Shown in pieces: positions 52,847 through 64,000 of a DNA stretch of 64,000 nucleotides. The DNA comes from Uranotaenia lowii (Eukaryota; Arthropoda; Insecta; Diptera; Culicidae). The stretch is from positions 138,686,433 through 138,750,432 of the forward strand of contig NC_073691.1 in NCBI RefSeq assembly GCF_029784155.1, written 5' to 3'. Every line of letters begins with the position of its first letter. Position 1 is the stretch's first letter. The notes beneath the pieces are model-generated. The model was not told the origin of the DNA. It saw only the letters and a program-made list of their open reading frames with translations, and searched no databases. Both the position numbers and the translations under genes were made by a program.

Positions 52847-54097
52847 CAGCAAGTGTGGTGACTGGACCTCACCGTTCAGTACTTTAGCGACGAATGTTGC
52901 TTGTTGAATCCTTCGGCGGCGTTCCAGTGTTTCAATACCCAAAAGCTGGCAGCGATTAGGATAAGCGGGAAGATCCTCAGGATGGTGCCATGGCAGATGT
53001 CGTAGGGCGAATCTTAAAAAACGCTTCTGGATGCGCTCAATTCGTAAGATCCAACACAGCTGGTAGGGGGCCCAGACAATTGCAGCATGTTCTATTATGG
53101 ATCGGACGAGTGCACAGTAGAGCGACTTCAAGCACAGCGGATCAGTAAATTCTCGTGCTATTTTTGAAATGAATCCAAGTTGTCGATTGGCTTTATTTAT
53201 AACGGTTGTTCGATGGCTGTTGAACGTGAGCTGTGCATCAAGGGTAACACCTAGATCGTCAACTTCCAATACCCTTTTAAGATGCTGATGATCGATGCTA
53301 TAGTCGTGTAGAATGGGTGATTTTTTTCGATGGAAGGTTATTACATAGCATTTAGGGATACTAACCGATAACTTATTCAGTCTACACCATTCACTAAACC
53401 GATCGAGCAGCGATTGGAGCTGGGCACAATCCTCGGTGCATTCTATTGGGACATATATTTTCAAATCATCAGCATATGCAATCTTAGTTCCATCATCCAA
53501 ACTGATTATCAGGTCGTTGAAAAACAATACAAACAGCAGAGGCCCAAGATTGCTTCCCTGAGGCACCCCAGACCGATTTTTGAAAGGAAAGGATATGCTA
53601 TCACCAAATTTAATTCTGATGCACCGATCTGTGAGGAAGGATTCCAACCAAACAACCATGTTCTCATGAACACCAAGTTTAGATAGTTTATCAAGCAATA
53701 TTCTGTGATCAATCCTGTCAAATGCAGCCTTGATGTCGGTGTAAACAGCATCTACTTGGTTTTTACACTCCATCTGGTTCAGGCAAAACGATGTGTATTG
53801 CAAAAGGTTTGTACTCACCGATCTACCAGGCATAAACCCGTGCTGTTCAGCCGCAATATATTGGGATGAAGCTCGCAATAGAACGCCACTCACGATGATT
53901 TCGAAAAGTTTAGAACCTGCCGACAAACTGGTTATACCTCGATACTGTTTTACGTCTCTTCGATCGCCATTTTTAAACACTGGAAACATAAACGAATTTT
54001 TCCATTTTTCAGGAAATTTACGTTGCTGAAAAGATCTGTTGTAAATTCGTGCTAGAGGCATTGAAAGAGCTTCGATGCAGCGGCAGTAAATTACAGC
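52847..54097 (-). pseudogene. LINE reverse transcriptase domain
   Basis: Long open stretch with all main motifs: FPVFKNGDRRDVKQYRGI, AEQHGFMPGRSVSTNL, AVYTDIKAAFDRIDH (motif A), SGVPQGSNLGPLLF (motif B) and IAYADDLKIY (motif C). The thumb follows (NRCQLLGIETLERRRRIQQA). The domain itself has no stop. It is disabled only by the 5' truncation and the hAT insertions on both sides, so the LINE is much younger than the one at 30100-36900. The 2526-2950 fragment is a relative. Confidence 0.88.
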
Positions 54098-57000
54098 CAA
54101 GGTTGCGAAATCTCATGAGACTGAGATTTTTTTGAGTGAGATTTTCCCTTTTTGAATCTCAGTGTGATGCTAGGTAATCTCATCGTGAGTATCACAAACG
54201 GTTTTTGTCTTGAATGTCAACGCTTTCTCAGACTGAGAATCACGAGCAGAAAAACTACTTTTTGGAAGGCAGAGATGCCATGGAATAACATTTGTGCAAG
54301 CTCTTGAACAATGAAACAAGTTTCATAGTTCAGAAAAAGCTGAACATACCACGACTTTTTAAAAACTGTCAGTTATACGTTATACTTGATGAATGTTAAG
54401 GGCTAGTTATACTTTTTTTAAAACATTTTTATAGAGAACATACTATTAAAAGCTCAGTACAATCAGGTTGATGATAGGAATTTGTTTTTTTTTATTTATG
54501 TCTTAAGCAAAGTTGCGAAATCTCGTTCAGTTAATATTTTATCGAGTGAGGTTCTTCCTTTTTGAATCTCAGTGTGAAACGTTAACGTTGATTGTGAATG
54601 AAAGTTTTGATTTTAAAACATCTTTCTGAAGAATGTATTATCATGACTTGTAAGAATCTAATTATAATATTTATGTCTTAGTTTAATGAAAGTTTTACAG
54701 AATGAGCAAAAAGTTTTTAATGACCAAACATCGCTCGTATTCAGAAGATTTAAGACATGCAAGTTATGAAATTGTATTTCCTACAGTAATGTACTTTTAA
54801 ATTTCTTAAAAACGTTGATGCAAAGTTTTGCAATCATGGAAAAGAACCGCAAACATTGAAATGCCCAAGCTCGAAATTCTTCAAAAAGCCCCCAATGGCT
54901 TAATGTGCTTGCCAGAAAAAAACATCTCAAATCTTCTGGACATTACAAGAAACTATAAAAAATATAGCAAAATCTGAATTGCTAAATATTTGATTATTAT
55001 AAATATTAACACAAAAAGTACCGCAAAGACAACTAAGCTGGGAAACACTAAAATTCAGAATTAAAATTATAAGGATCCACCGGGCCTAATTTTACTAATT
55101 TAGTATCTTTGAATTACAGAAAGTTTTATTGTCAATTTTGCAAAAAAAAGTTTTGTGATTTTATTTATAGCATTCGAGCTATGCTTTGCTTTTACTTGTG
55201 GCGACAACCTTAAAAAAATTTAATTTATAGGTAGCTATGTAGAGTTTTAATATGACTGAAGAAAATAGTTCCTTAATCTTCCAAACAAATTAAATTTTAA
55301 AATATAAAAATTAAAAAAAAAGATTGTTAACAGCGAATAACCATTCCAATTAAATCGCATGGCATCCCAGCTTATGCAACCGGCTGGAATCGACCACATA
55401 TGAAAAGCATTTTTGAACCAAATAAAAAGTAATGAAGAAATATCAAAATTTTCCCTTTCAAATGGAAGCGGTGGTTTGTAGCTTCTATCCTAATGGTTAA
55501 TCTTTTTTATTTCAATTTAAAAAAGACATTTTAATGATTTTTTATGCATTTTAACGATTTTCTTTTTCAAGAGAAGGAAAGCCGGTTTTATTTGCACCGG
55601 TTCACAGATCTTTTTCAAATATTATCTCGACTCGCGTGATGTTTGAAATTCCCTGTGGGAAATTTCTGAAGTAGAAAACATGATCGTTGCACCAAAAAGT
55701 AGGATATGATTCATACCAGCCTATCTAATGTCCGATAAATTCACTTATTCTATTAAGAGCGTTTCCAGAAAATTTATTGAATTCTAAATAGTAAAAAGAA
55801 TATGACAGAAATAATAATGTGCCATTGAATATTAAGATTGATCAAATATTATTGTACTACCATTTGGAGTAATTGTAAAATCGCTTCTTTTGTTAAGCGG
55901 CCTTATTTCTAATTTTTTGATTATTATCCTATGAGCTTTTAGACACATGCATCAGAGATGAATTGTTCTTTAATTATCATAGCTGGATTTTTTTTAACGA
56001 TTTTTGAGTACGTTTAAAAATGCCCTCCAAAAGAAATTCGTGAAACCCTTGGAAAAAACACTGTTCAATTTTATTAAAATGGCTAGTTTAGACTGTTAAT
56101 TGATCATTCACAGCCTAGTACATCATTTTGAAGTGGTTTTTGTGAAATCGGGAATGTTAAGATTGGTTTTGAAAATTGGTTTTCTCTACGGTTGTTCCGG
56201 ATCTTTTACAGTCTCTAAGTGACTGTTCTGCAGAAAATTGCACCACCAATGAGTAGTTTGGAACAGAAAAGGGATGTCAAGGACCAAGGACGTTTAAAAA
56301 AAGATCGTTTGAAAAGAGATTTAAATAAAAGTTGAAACAAAGGACAGCTTATCACTGACATCACGGCTTTATTTTTTTTATTTAGTTGATATAAAAAAGT
56401 AGGTTTTAATTCTGAATATAGATGCATATTTGTTAGAATACATGATCTTTATTAATATTTCCAAATTTAGATATCCTTCACTCGTACACAACATGCTCTG
56501 AAGAAGGAACCGCATGAAGTTTGATGACTGTGATCATATTACAGTTCAACATATGTTTTTTTTTTGTATGTCAACAGCCGAGAAAATACAAAAAAAAACC
56601 TAAAAAAATCTGAGTTTTGAGCTTTTTTTTGTAAAAATTTCAGCCTTTGAGAGTTAAACCAAATATCGATTTTTCTATTAATGTATTCTATGCTTAGCTA
56701 ACTAAGCATATTTTACTGATTTCAAATAGCCAGAAAATCGATTAGAAATGTTGCTATTAATCCCATATTATGTTGTTGCTTTTAATTTTGAAAACCAACA
56801 AAATGTCAACGACTGAATTTTATATTTTTTTATTTAAGTCGTCTTGACTATGAAATTATGTTATAAATTGTTTAGTACCAAAGCGCCGTATTTGCAAATA
56901 ATATTATAAAATTAAAGTGTTGTTCTCAACATTTTTAAGGTAGTGTGTTGTGTACATAGACACTTTTTAAAACATAGATACCACGAGCTTTAACACTTTC

Positions 57001-57378
57001 GTTATTAAAAAGTTTCAATAAAGTCCAATCATTAAAGCGCTCTTATTTTCTTTATATCAAAGCGTTTGGAGTCGTTCAACTTGGCGTGTCGCTAGTGTGA
57101 AAAGCTAATCACATTATATGATACATTCAAATATTCCATAGATTCGTTACAAATTTTACTGTCGTCAAAAAATAGTAGGGGAAAAAGTGGGGAATATAGC
57201 TGAAGATTTCTCTAATGGGATTCTGGATTTCTGATTTTTTTTCTAGATGTGATGCTCAGTGAATTTCGTTTGACATCGACAGCTTTGAGCATCACAACGA
57301 AATTCATTGTGCTGCTTAATTGATACTCATCACGGTGAGTATCAATTTCAAATGATTATCTGAAATCTTGCAACTCTG
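54098..57378. mobile_element. hAT-type element, 3.3 kb, without transposase
   Basis: The left end CAAGGTTGCGAAATCTCA and inverse of the right end CAGAGTTGCAAGATTTCA match well. The 8-bp duplication ATTACAGC (54090-54097, 57379-57386) confirms hAT. At 54511-54590 the first ~90 bases of the left end recur as a second diverged copy (AGTTGCGAAATCTCGTTCAG, TTTTTGAATCTCAGTGTGA). Near the right end are hairpins (TGATACTCATCACGGTGAGTATCA-like at 57328). The AT-rich interior has no coding frame. Confidence 0.85.
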
Positions 57379-58133
57379 ATTACAGCTGGAATTCCATCAG
57401 GTCCAGGAGCGAATGAGGTTTTCAATTTCCTCGCGGCGTGTACAATTAGCTCTTGGTTTATCACAAAAGTGTTAAGCTCGATAGCATCGACTGGGACATG
57501 ATAATTGGCTTCGCTGCACTCAGTTTCGGAAGAAACAGTGTCTGAAAACACCGATCGAAAATGCTCTGCAAATAAGTTGCAACAAGTATCCGGAGAGTTA
57601 CCAACAGCATCATGGTAGAAAACGGAAGTAGGTAAAGAGCTCGTTTTACGTTTTGAGTTTACGAAAGTCCAAAAACTTCGCGGATTACTGCGTAAACTAG
57701 ATTGTAAGCGTAGGACGTGGAGCTTATATAACGATGCGTTTAGTCTACGGTAAGCGACGCTTGCTGTTTTGAACTGTTGTTGAAAGTTCTCTGTTCGATT
57801 TTTTCTCAGTCTGCGAAGACAAGCATTTTTTTTCCGTCGTAGTTGCCGCAAGGTGGGCGTGCTCCAAGCGGGTGTCATAGGCGCTTTGAATCTGGGAACG
57901 TGCGAATCCAACCAGGTGCAGATCAAGTTGCAGAACGATTCTGTCATAGCATCAACTGATGAGTCTCCGAAAACTGCATCCCAGTCAACACTGTTCAAGT
58001 ATTGAAAGAGCAACGAAAAGTCTATCTTCCGAAAATTTAAAGGCCTATTCCTAGGTTCGTAAAGTATTAAATTTACTTGAAATTTATACAATCCCGACCA
58101 GGAGAGCATATCAAAATAGTTACACAAACCCAT
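57379..58133 (-). pseudogene. LINE ORF2, linker before the reverse transcriptase
   Basis: Open for about 250 codons: VDWDAVFGDSSVDAMTESFC, WSTPTLRQLRRKKNACLRRL, NPRSFWTFVNSKRKTSSLPT and KTSFAPGPDGIPA, the block just before the reverse transcriptase in Jockey-type proteins. The frame enters the hAT element at 57378. Upstream of 58133 the endonuclease is missing. Confidence 0.85.
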
Positions 58134-58354
58134 CTCAACGAGATATTATTAACTTATTTAGATATAGCTTTGGTATCAAAATCTTCGTTTTGGTCGTTTC
58201 GAAAAAAATTATTATATCTCATTTGATACAATCAGTTGTTTTTTGCTGGGCAAGGAAATGCTTTGAAAACTTTTATAAAAAGTTTAAAGGTCTCATTCCA
58301 ATGCACCAGGCAAGGTTCTGTGGTTGCGTGCGCACCACTCAACCTGCAGCCAAG

Positions 58355-58600
58355 GATGCCATTCTCTACCGTGAAAAACGGAGAACGGAGAATAAAAAAA
58401 CCCAGTGCGATAGCTGCAAAACTCCCCGGTGACATTTTTTGTTTCTCTCCACACATTATTCGTATCCAGGTTTGGAAAGCTACACAAACCTAATCTCAAT
58501 ATCTCCGGCGTGCGGCGATTTGTCACCGTAGAGCACCACGGTGAAAACACAGGACCGATTGGTTCAAGCCACGATAAAGCAACAAAACAAACACGATGGT
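58355..58600 (+). repeat. Dispersed repeat R4, copy 2
   Basis: Matches 45090-45305 and then 45557-45575. It ends at the Tc1 insertion at 58618. The flanking words suggest R4 belongs to the same larger repeat as the TIR at 60281. Confidence 0.7.
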
Positions 58601-58617
58601 GTGTATAAGGGTATCTA

Positions 58618-60278
58618 CAGTGAGAGGCAAAATAATGTGTCCAAATTATTTTTTTATCATTTCTTTTATTTTTCTGGTTAAAATTCAACGAAAGCCCATC
58701 GTAATCATTTTTAAAATATTGTTTATTATGTTCTTTTCAATTTTGGTTAATGTTGCGCTGGTAAAAAAAAGAAAGTTTTTCTGATAGAAAAAAAAAACAA
58801 TTAATATTCAAAAAAAAATGGGCAAAATAAAGTGTCCAACTTAAAAATCAATATAATTTCGATAAGTTTCCATCGCGAGGCCCCTCGAATTTGTTTGTTT
58901 TGTGTATTTTGACGTTTCATAAACAACTGGCTTGGCTCTGGAGTATTCAAACAGGTGTCTACATTCGAATAAGTTGTAAAATATGGAGAACGCATAAATT
59001 TCTGTTTCCATTCCGTTGTCCATCCAGAAACTGGTTTTTCGTGATGTGAATAACGGTCAAACGCACCGGGAAGCAGGCCAGGCCAAGCACTACGAAATCA
59101 GCAAGACAGCGGTATCAAAAATCATGAAGAAGGTGAAAACTTTCGGATCGGAGATGGATCGCCCAGGAAGAGGACTGAAGCCCAAGACAGATGCCAGAAC
59201 GGACAAGAAAATCATTCTTAAAGGGAAGAAAAACGCAATAATAACGATCCGGCAGATACAGGAAGAGCTCCAATTTTCGGTATTGCGTTGTACTGTCCGT
59301 CGCCGCATTCATGCAAAGGAGTACCATAGAAAGATCGCAGTGAGAAGGCCTTTCATCAGCCAGGTGAACAAGGCTAAGCGGCTCAAGTTCGCCAAGGAAC
59401 ACGCCGATAAACGGCTCGAGTACTGGAAAACATTGTTGTGGGCCGACGGATCCAAATTCGAGCTATTCAACCGGAAGAAGCGGGATCATATGTGGCGCAA
59501 GTCGGGTGAGGAGCTCCAAGATCGCCATATCCAAGAAACAGTCAAGCACGGAGGAGGTAACGTGATGGTGTGGGGGTGCTTTTCTTGGGGTGGGGTGGGC
59601 AATTTGGTAAAAATTGACGGAATCATGACAGCTGAGTCATTTTCCAATATCCTGCGGGAAAACCTCGAGGTATCCCTCATCAAGACGGGCCTCGAAGAGC
59701 GTTTCGTTTTACAGCAGAATAAGGATCCGAAGCATACGGCCAATCTGATGAAGTCATTTTCCCGTTCCTGCCGCATCAAACCCCTTGAATGGCCCCCACA
59801 AAGTCCTGAAATGAACCCCATCGAAAATCTGTGGGCCATCCTCGATGCTCTGATTGATAAGAATGGTGTGACAAATTAAAAATACTTATTTTGATGCAAT
59901 GGAAAATGCGTGGGAGGAACTCGACCCACAACACTTGCACAACCTTGTTGAAAGTATACCGAAGCACTTGCAGGAGGTGTTGAAGGCCGCAGGAGGCCAT
60001 ACCCATTATTAAATCGTTCTTGTTTGCCTTCAGTTTGAATCAACTTGAAGCTGTACCGATCTGGACACTTTATTTTGCCCCTGTTTTTTTTGGAATATTA
60101 ACTTTTTTTTTCTATCAGAAAAACTTTTTTTTTTACCAGCGCAACATTAACAAAAGTTGAAAAGAACATAATAAACAATATTTAAAAAATGATTACGATG
60201 TGTTTCCGTTGAATTTTAACCAGAAAAAAAATGAAATAGAAAAAAAATAATTTGGACACTTTATTTTGCCCCTCACTG
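58618..60278 (+). mobile_element. Tc1-like element with ~220-bp IR/DR ends
   Basis: CAGTGAGAGGCAAAATAATG at 58618 and its inverse at 60278 start TIRs that stay similar for about 220 bases. GGCAAAATAAAGTGTCCA occurs at the outer and inner end of each TIR (58626, 58821; inverted at 60062 and 60253), the IR/DR layout. TA on both sides (58616-58617, 60279-60280). The transposase is nearly complete but damaged. Confidence 0.93.
58983..60012 (+). pseudogene. Tc1 transposase, nearly intact but inactive
   Basis: The in-frame ATG at 58983 reads MENA then TAA. The frame is then open from 58998 to 59879. The DNA-binding part has GQAKHYEISKTAVSKIMKKV and the AT-hook-like DRPGRGLKPK. The catalytic part has LLWADGSKFELF (first Asp, with E of the usual DES/DET replaced by G), VKHGGGNVMVWGCFSWGGVG and PQSPEMNPIENLW (Glu). 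The second catalytic Asp is lost: QQNKDPKHTA where relatives have QQDNDPKHT. One extra base at about 59876 creates an early stop. The last 45 codons (DAMENAWEELDPQHL ... GGHTHY) follow in the next frame to TAA at 60010-60012. Confidence 0.9.
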
Positions 60279-60280
60279 TA

Positions 60281-60340
60281 TATACGGACGATAGTATTAG
60301 CGAGAAATTGGCCTCATCCATAACCTCGATACTAGAGCAA
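60281..60340 (+). repeat. Left end of a GGCCTCAGCC-type TIR element
   Basis: TACGGACGATAGTATTAGCG and GAAATTGGCCTCATCCATAA match the left end of the element at 40248. The Tc1 element sits at the TA directly before it. No right end was found. Confidence 0.55.
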
Positions 60341-60908
60341 TAAACAGAATGTGGAAGATGGGAGCTATTTTTTTTTAATTTTTGGTTAAAAATTAACTTG
60401 ATTTATAGGTTTTGTGCAGAGTAGATAGTAAGCAATTTTGTTGCAAACAATCTTTTGTGCAATTCATTCTCTTTATTTTTGCATTATTATTACATTATCC
60501 TAATTTAAAATCTTTAACCTGTTTTCCCCTTTTTTAAACTTGCAGGAGCATTGTCAAACGTAAATATTTTTACCATTTCTATTTGAGCGAAGGCTTCAGA
60601 GAACTATTTATCTGTGGAACTATTAACAACTTACAAAAGTCAATTCATTCTATGGTGACTTTATCTTATTTTTTATGAACTGATCTGTAAATCTCGAAAA
60701 ATTGTTTTGTGAGAAGTGAATATCTCAACCACTTTAAAACAAAAGCTGATAAAGGGATACATCTTATCTCAAGTTTCAGTACGCATTCCTCCAATTAATC
60801 TAATTAAACAATCAGAATGATGCCCAATGTCACCTCAACTTAATTAATGACAAAAAAGTTCAATCTATCACTAATAATTCGAGAGATTGATACAAATATA
60901 TGGAAGCT
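60341..60908. other. No recognised gene
   Basis: AT-rich, short frames only. Confidence 0.45.
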
Positions 60909-61034
60909 AGCGGTCTTCAATTAGCGGAACAAAAAAATAGCGGAACTTTTTAATTCTCTAGATCAATCAAAGCTTAGCGGAAAAATTAAACCGCTAACAA
61001 AAAGTTAGCGGACTAACTAGCGATTATCGGATTA
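60909..61034 (+). repeat. Cluster of TAGCGG words
   Basis: (T)AGCGG occurs at about 60912, 60923, 60938, 60973 and 61006, with one inverted copy (CCGCTA, about 60991) and near-matches (TAGCGATTA, TTAGCGC) at 61018-61036. The spacing is irregular, so this is not a simple tandem repeat. Confidence 0.7.
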
Positions 61035-61061
61035 GCGCTTTTGTGCCCAACACTGGGCGGA

Positions 61062-61131
61062 TCATTGGCGGTGGCTCTTTCTCCCTCTTCAGCTAGGAAG
61101 TTTGTCCAGGCCCTGTTGTCTCGACTCAAGG
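61062..61131 (-). repeat. 70-bp relic of the RTE element
   Basis: GGCGGTGGCTCTTTCTCCCT, then AGGAAGTTTGTCCAGGC, matches 18613-18682 of the RTE ORF with few changes, in the same orientation. No flanking RTE sequence remains. Confidence 0.8.
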
Positions 61132-62258
61132 ACTATAAAAATCGCTCACTCATCGAAACGTACATGAGAATGCTTCGCCGCCGGCTCGCTATTCGTTTGT
61201 GCTCAATCAACCCCCTGGCAACTTGACAGTTAAGTCGAGTTTGCTGTGCCGTCTTCAAAATGGTAGATGTCGCACTAGTCGCGTTTGTTTACATGCATCC
61301 AGGGTCGTCCCTAGCAGAGGCAACGTTATTTTTCCATAGAAACCACTTGATTTTGTTTCGGCATCCTTGGATGCAATTCAACTGCCGAAATACCATTTTA
61401 GAAGGGCACATAATGGAAAGTGATGCAAAAAAGAAAAATAAATAACTTTATAACTAAATTTTTAATTGTTGTAAATGAAATCAGTAATTTTATTTTTCAA
61501 ACCATTTGTGTTCCATTTTCGTTTCCAACTTAATAAAATTTCTATTTATAGCAAAGATTACAAAATTGCAATCCTTCATCCAATTCCGTTGTGTTTTTGT
61601 TACCGGGCGTCACCAGCTAGAGTTAGGTATGAGTTTCTTTCGTTAAACATAACGCGGTTTGAAATAGCTCCGCTATTTCCTTGAGTTTATTACGGTAAAA
61701 TGTTATCCCGCTGAATGTCATGAAATACGTTAGTTTGACAAATATATTCAGATAGTAAACACTGAGAATGAAAGCGGAAACAAGTTGAGGTGATGGCTTT
61801 GCATTTGCACAAGTAACGTACAGATAGAATTTGACAAAAAAAATTACAAATGCCAATTGATTTCCGTTTCCGATTCCATCCCCAATACTGGCAACTGACA
61901 ATTTCTGGCAACCGAAACGACGGCGAACATAAATAATGCTCATTCAAATTCGAACCGCCTGTGAGAGACAACGTGTTTTATTGAAGTTCCTGTTTTTTCG
62001 AATTCTACAAAGTGTTTTTCAGTTAGATTTAGTTTAGTTTAGTTGTGGTTTATTTGGTTTAGTTTAGTGTAGTCATTCTAGCCCGTAGTTATTTAGTTTA
62101 AATCAGTTAAGATTAGTTTAGTTCAATTTAGTTTACTTTAGTTTATTAAGATTCCGTTTAGTTTAGTTTAGTTTAGTCCTGTATAGTTTTGTTTGTAGAT
62201 TTTCGTTAAAAACAGTGTAAAGTGATTCAATCAAAGTGAATTGCAATCAAATTTTAAA
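61132..62258. other. Leader region of the P-like gene; TTTAG-rich tract at 62020-62190
   Basis: No gene is supported. 62020-62190 is a degenerate run of (A)GTTTAGTTTAG units, possibly part of the 5' end of the P-like element or its promoter. P-type terminal repeats were not identified. Confidence 0.5.
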
Positions 62259-64000
62259 ATGCGTTGCATCATAGACGGGTGTAAAAAGAGTCTTGCTCTT
62301 TCTACAAGATGTGGAGATGTGAGCAGCCATCGGTAAGAAACGTTATGTTTTCAAAACGTTGTTTGATTAAGCAATAATTAATTCTTTCTGTACCCTTAAT
62401 TTTAATAAAATATATCCAGATTTCCCAGAGCTTATACCATCCGAAAAAAATGGATTAAATCCATACAAATATTTACCGGTCAGTTTATAGATATCACGCA
62501 AGCCGAAAAAGTGAGAATTTGCAGCGCTCATTTTTTACAAACTGACTTTTTGATGAACACATATAAAAGTATATTGAAGAAAGACGCAGTACCTACGATT
62601 TTTCCCAAATTGGATTCAGATCAAACGTTAGTTTTATTTTATTAAATTTCGTATATAAACTATCACATTTAAAGCGAATAACCATTTTTGATTGCAGCTG
62701 TGACTTGGAGGTTTTATATTCTGACGATGAAATATCAGATATATCAAATTCAAAAACGTAATAAATGTTATTTTAAAATAAAATAAAACATTATTTAAAA
62801 GATTTGTATTATAACCACAGGCAAAATCTAGAAACTGTTGAGAACAAGCTGAACGTTAATCCTAGAGAAGCAGCTCGTATGTTGCATCGAGTAAACAAAC
62901 GTGGAGAAAAAAACGCACAAACTATTAAACAGCTAAAACAAAAATGCAAACGTCTTCAAAATCGTATAGCCAACTTAGAAAAGGCACTCCTTGACGCTAC
63001 AAATAACAACAAATTTTCTCAACTTCCTACTGAAAATTTTAAGGTGAAGCATCTTAGCTAGTAAGTGAACATTTAAAACTTTACTTTAAATTTATTTTTT
63101 AGACCTTCTGTGGAAACAATCCTGTTTTAGAAGAGCTTGTCTCAAAACAAGGAAGAGGGCATGAGTACAGTGAAGATTTGAAATCTTTTGCAGTAACCCT
63201 CCATTATCATTCTCCACGAGCATATAATTTTGTTAGAGAAGCGTTTAATAAAAAACTGCCACATTTTCGAACCATCATACGTTGGTATCAATCTATTGAA
63301 GGGGCACCGGGAATTACAACAGAATCTATGGCTGCATTAAAAATGTTGGCTGATGAGTGCAAGGAGCAAGGTGAACGTTTGCTGGCCTGTCTCATGATGG
63401 ATGAAGTTGCCATCAGAAAACAAATGGAATGGAATCATCATTCAAAAAAATTTGAAGGCTCTGTTGATTTTGCAGGATTTCTCCCAGATAACTCAGAAGA
63501 AATTCCAATGGCAAAAGAAGCTCTCGTTTTTATGGTAACTGGACTGAAGAAAAAATTCAAAATTCCGGTATCATATTTTCTTGTAGATTCTCTCAATACA
63601 GAGCAGAAAGCAGGTCTCATCAAAACTGTGTTGGCGACTCTTCATGAAATTGGTGTTACTGTCATCGTTTTTACGTTCGACGGGTTGAACACAAACGTGA
63701 GCACTGCCAACGCATTAGGAGCGTCTTTAAAATGTGACGAAAACTTTAAGACGCATTTTGACCATCCCATCACAAAAGAACCAATTTTTATTATTTTGGA
63801 CATTTGCCACATGCTGAAATTAGTGCGCAACACATTAGCTTCAAAAGAAGAAATAAAATCGAGCACGGGCAAAATTAAGTGGGAATATTTGTCCAAACTT
63901 AATGATCTCCAAAATTTAAGCGGATTCAAGGCTTCAAAGTTATCAAACAAACATATAAATTTAAAAAATGAAAAGATGCGAGTAGATTTAGCAGCACAAA
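62259..64000 (+). CDS. P-element-like transposase with THAP domain (5' part, runs off the window)
   Basis: Exons 62259-62332, 62420-62626, 62698-62757, 62821-63043 and 63103-64000 join without a stop into at least 487 residues. All introns are 59-87 bp with GT-AG ends, and all junctions keep frame. Residues 1-90 form a THAP zinc-binding domain: C3, C8, HRFP 24-27, W36, C59, H62 and AVPTIF 81-86. THAP domains bind the element's DNA. Residues 120-175 are a Lys/Leu-rich coiled coil for dimerisation. The RNase H-like part has LLACLMMDEVAIRKQ (candidate catalytic Asp about 288) and VIVFTFDGLNTN (second Asp about 381), then FIILDICHMLKLVRNTLA, as in P transposases and THAP9. The final acidic residue and C-terminus lie beyond 64000. 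At exon 4 a stronger-looking donor at 63061 (GTAAGTG) would create a stop, so 63044 is used. Confidence 0.88.

Larger units (their letters stand above)
52015..58150 (-). mobile_element. Jockey-superfamily LINE split by two hAT elements
   Basis: Three ORF2 pieces read in order on the - strand: 58133-57379, 54097-52847 and 52269-52060. Deleting the two hAT insertions joins the pieces (GPDGIPAVI + YCRCIEAL; HLLEMI + the tail). The element lacks endonuclease and ORF1, so it is 5'-truncated near 58150. The 3' UTR ends in an AAC/AAT-rich tail near 52020. Confidence 0.85.

Noticed and set aside
63061..63066. GTAAGT as the exon-4 donor of the P-like gene
   Set aside because: Using it would place a stop at the junction (TA + A). 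The weaker GTGAAG at 63044 keeps the frame open.

Overview
The window looks like nuclear DNA of a culicine mosquito (Aedes/Culex type). It is AT-rich and intron-bearing. It holds one clear host gene segment, the last coding exon of a D1-like dopamine receptor (Dop1R1) at 3153-3690 on the + strand. The rest is a dense, nested field of transposable elements of types known from mosquitoes: DD37E mariner, Tc1, hAT, RTE and Jockey LINEs, tRNA-derived SINEs, a P-like element and many MITEs. The species is inferred from this mix, not proven.

Layout. 1-3152 is the end of the last Dop1R1 intron, holding two fused pogo-like elements and a decayed LINE piece. 3153-3690 is the receptor exon, followed by its 3' UTR. 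4519-6194 is a dead Tc1 element and 8493-9695 a MITE with tRNA-like inverted arms. 12050-24705 is a layered region: a dispersed repeat split by a DD37E mariner, and a second copy apparently split by an ~8.3-kb TIR element that itself contains a full-length RTE retrotransposon (16826-20241, intact 993-codon ORF, 11-bp target-site duplication). 30100-36900 is an old Jockey-type LINE (- strand) broken by at least five later insertions. 38011-39250 is a second DD37E mariner. 42290-50594 holds TIR elements, foldbacks, a SINE with 12-bp TSD and a young internally deleted mariner. 52015-58150 is another Jockey-type LINE (- strand) broken by two hAT-type elements with 8-bp TSDs. 58618-60278 is a Tc1 element with IR/DR ends. 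62259-64000 is the start of a P-element-like transposase gene (THAP domain, five exons so far, open to the window edge).

Most unusual signal. Elements at 13888-14889, 23487-24239, 32711-34834, 33342-34242 and 42290-43332 share one architecture. They have short TIRs (four of the five begin, or probably began, with CAC), a 2-bp target duplication that is not TA, 100-250 bp of subterminal sequence packed with one short palindrome, and a central cassette with a GT-AG intron of 59-93 bp. In most of them splicing joins two open frames into one small protein, with a poly(A) signal in several. None encodes a recognisable transposase. The boundaries of the 32711-34834 element are confirmed because its removal, with one TG copy, restores the reading frame of the LINE it entered. 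They look like non-autonomous, possibly CACTA/CMC-like, transposons carrying small spliced genes.
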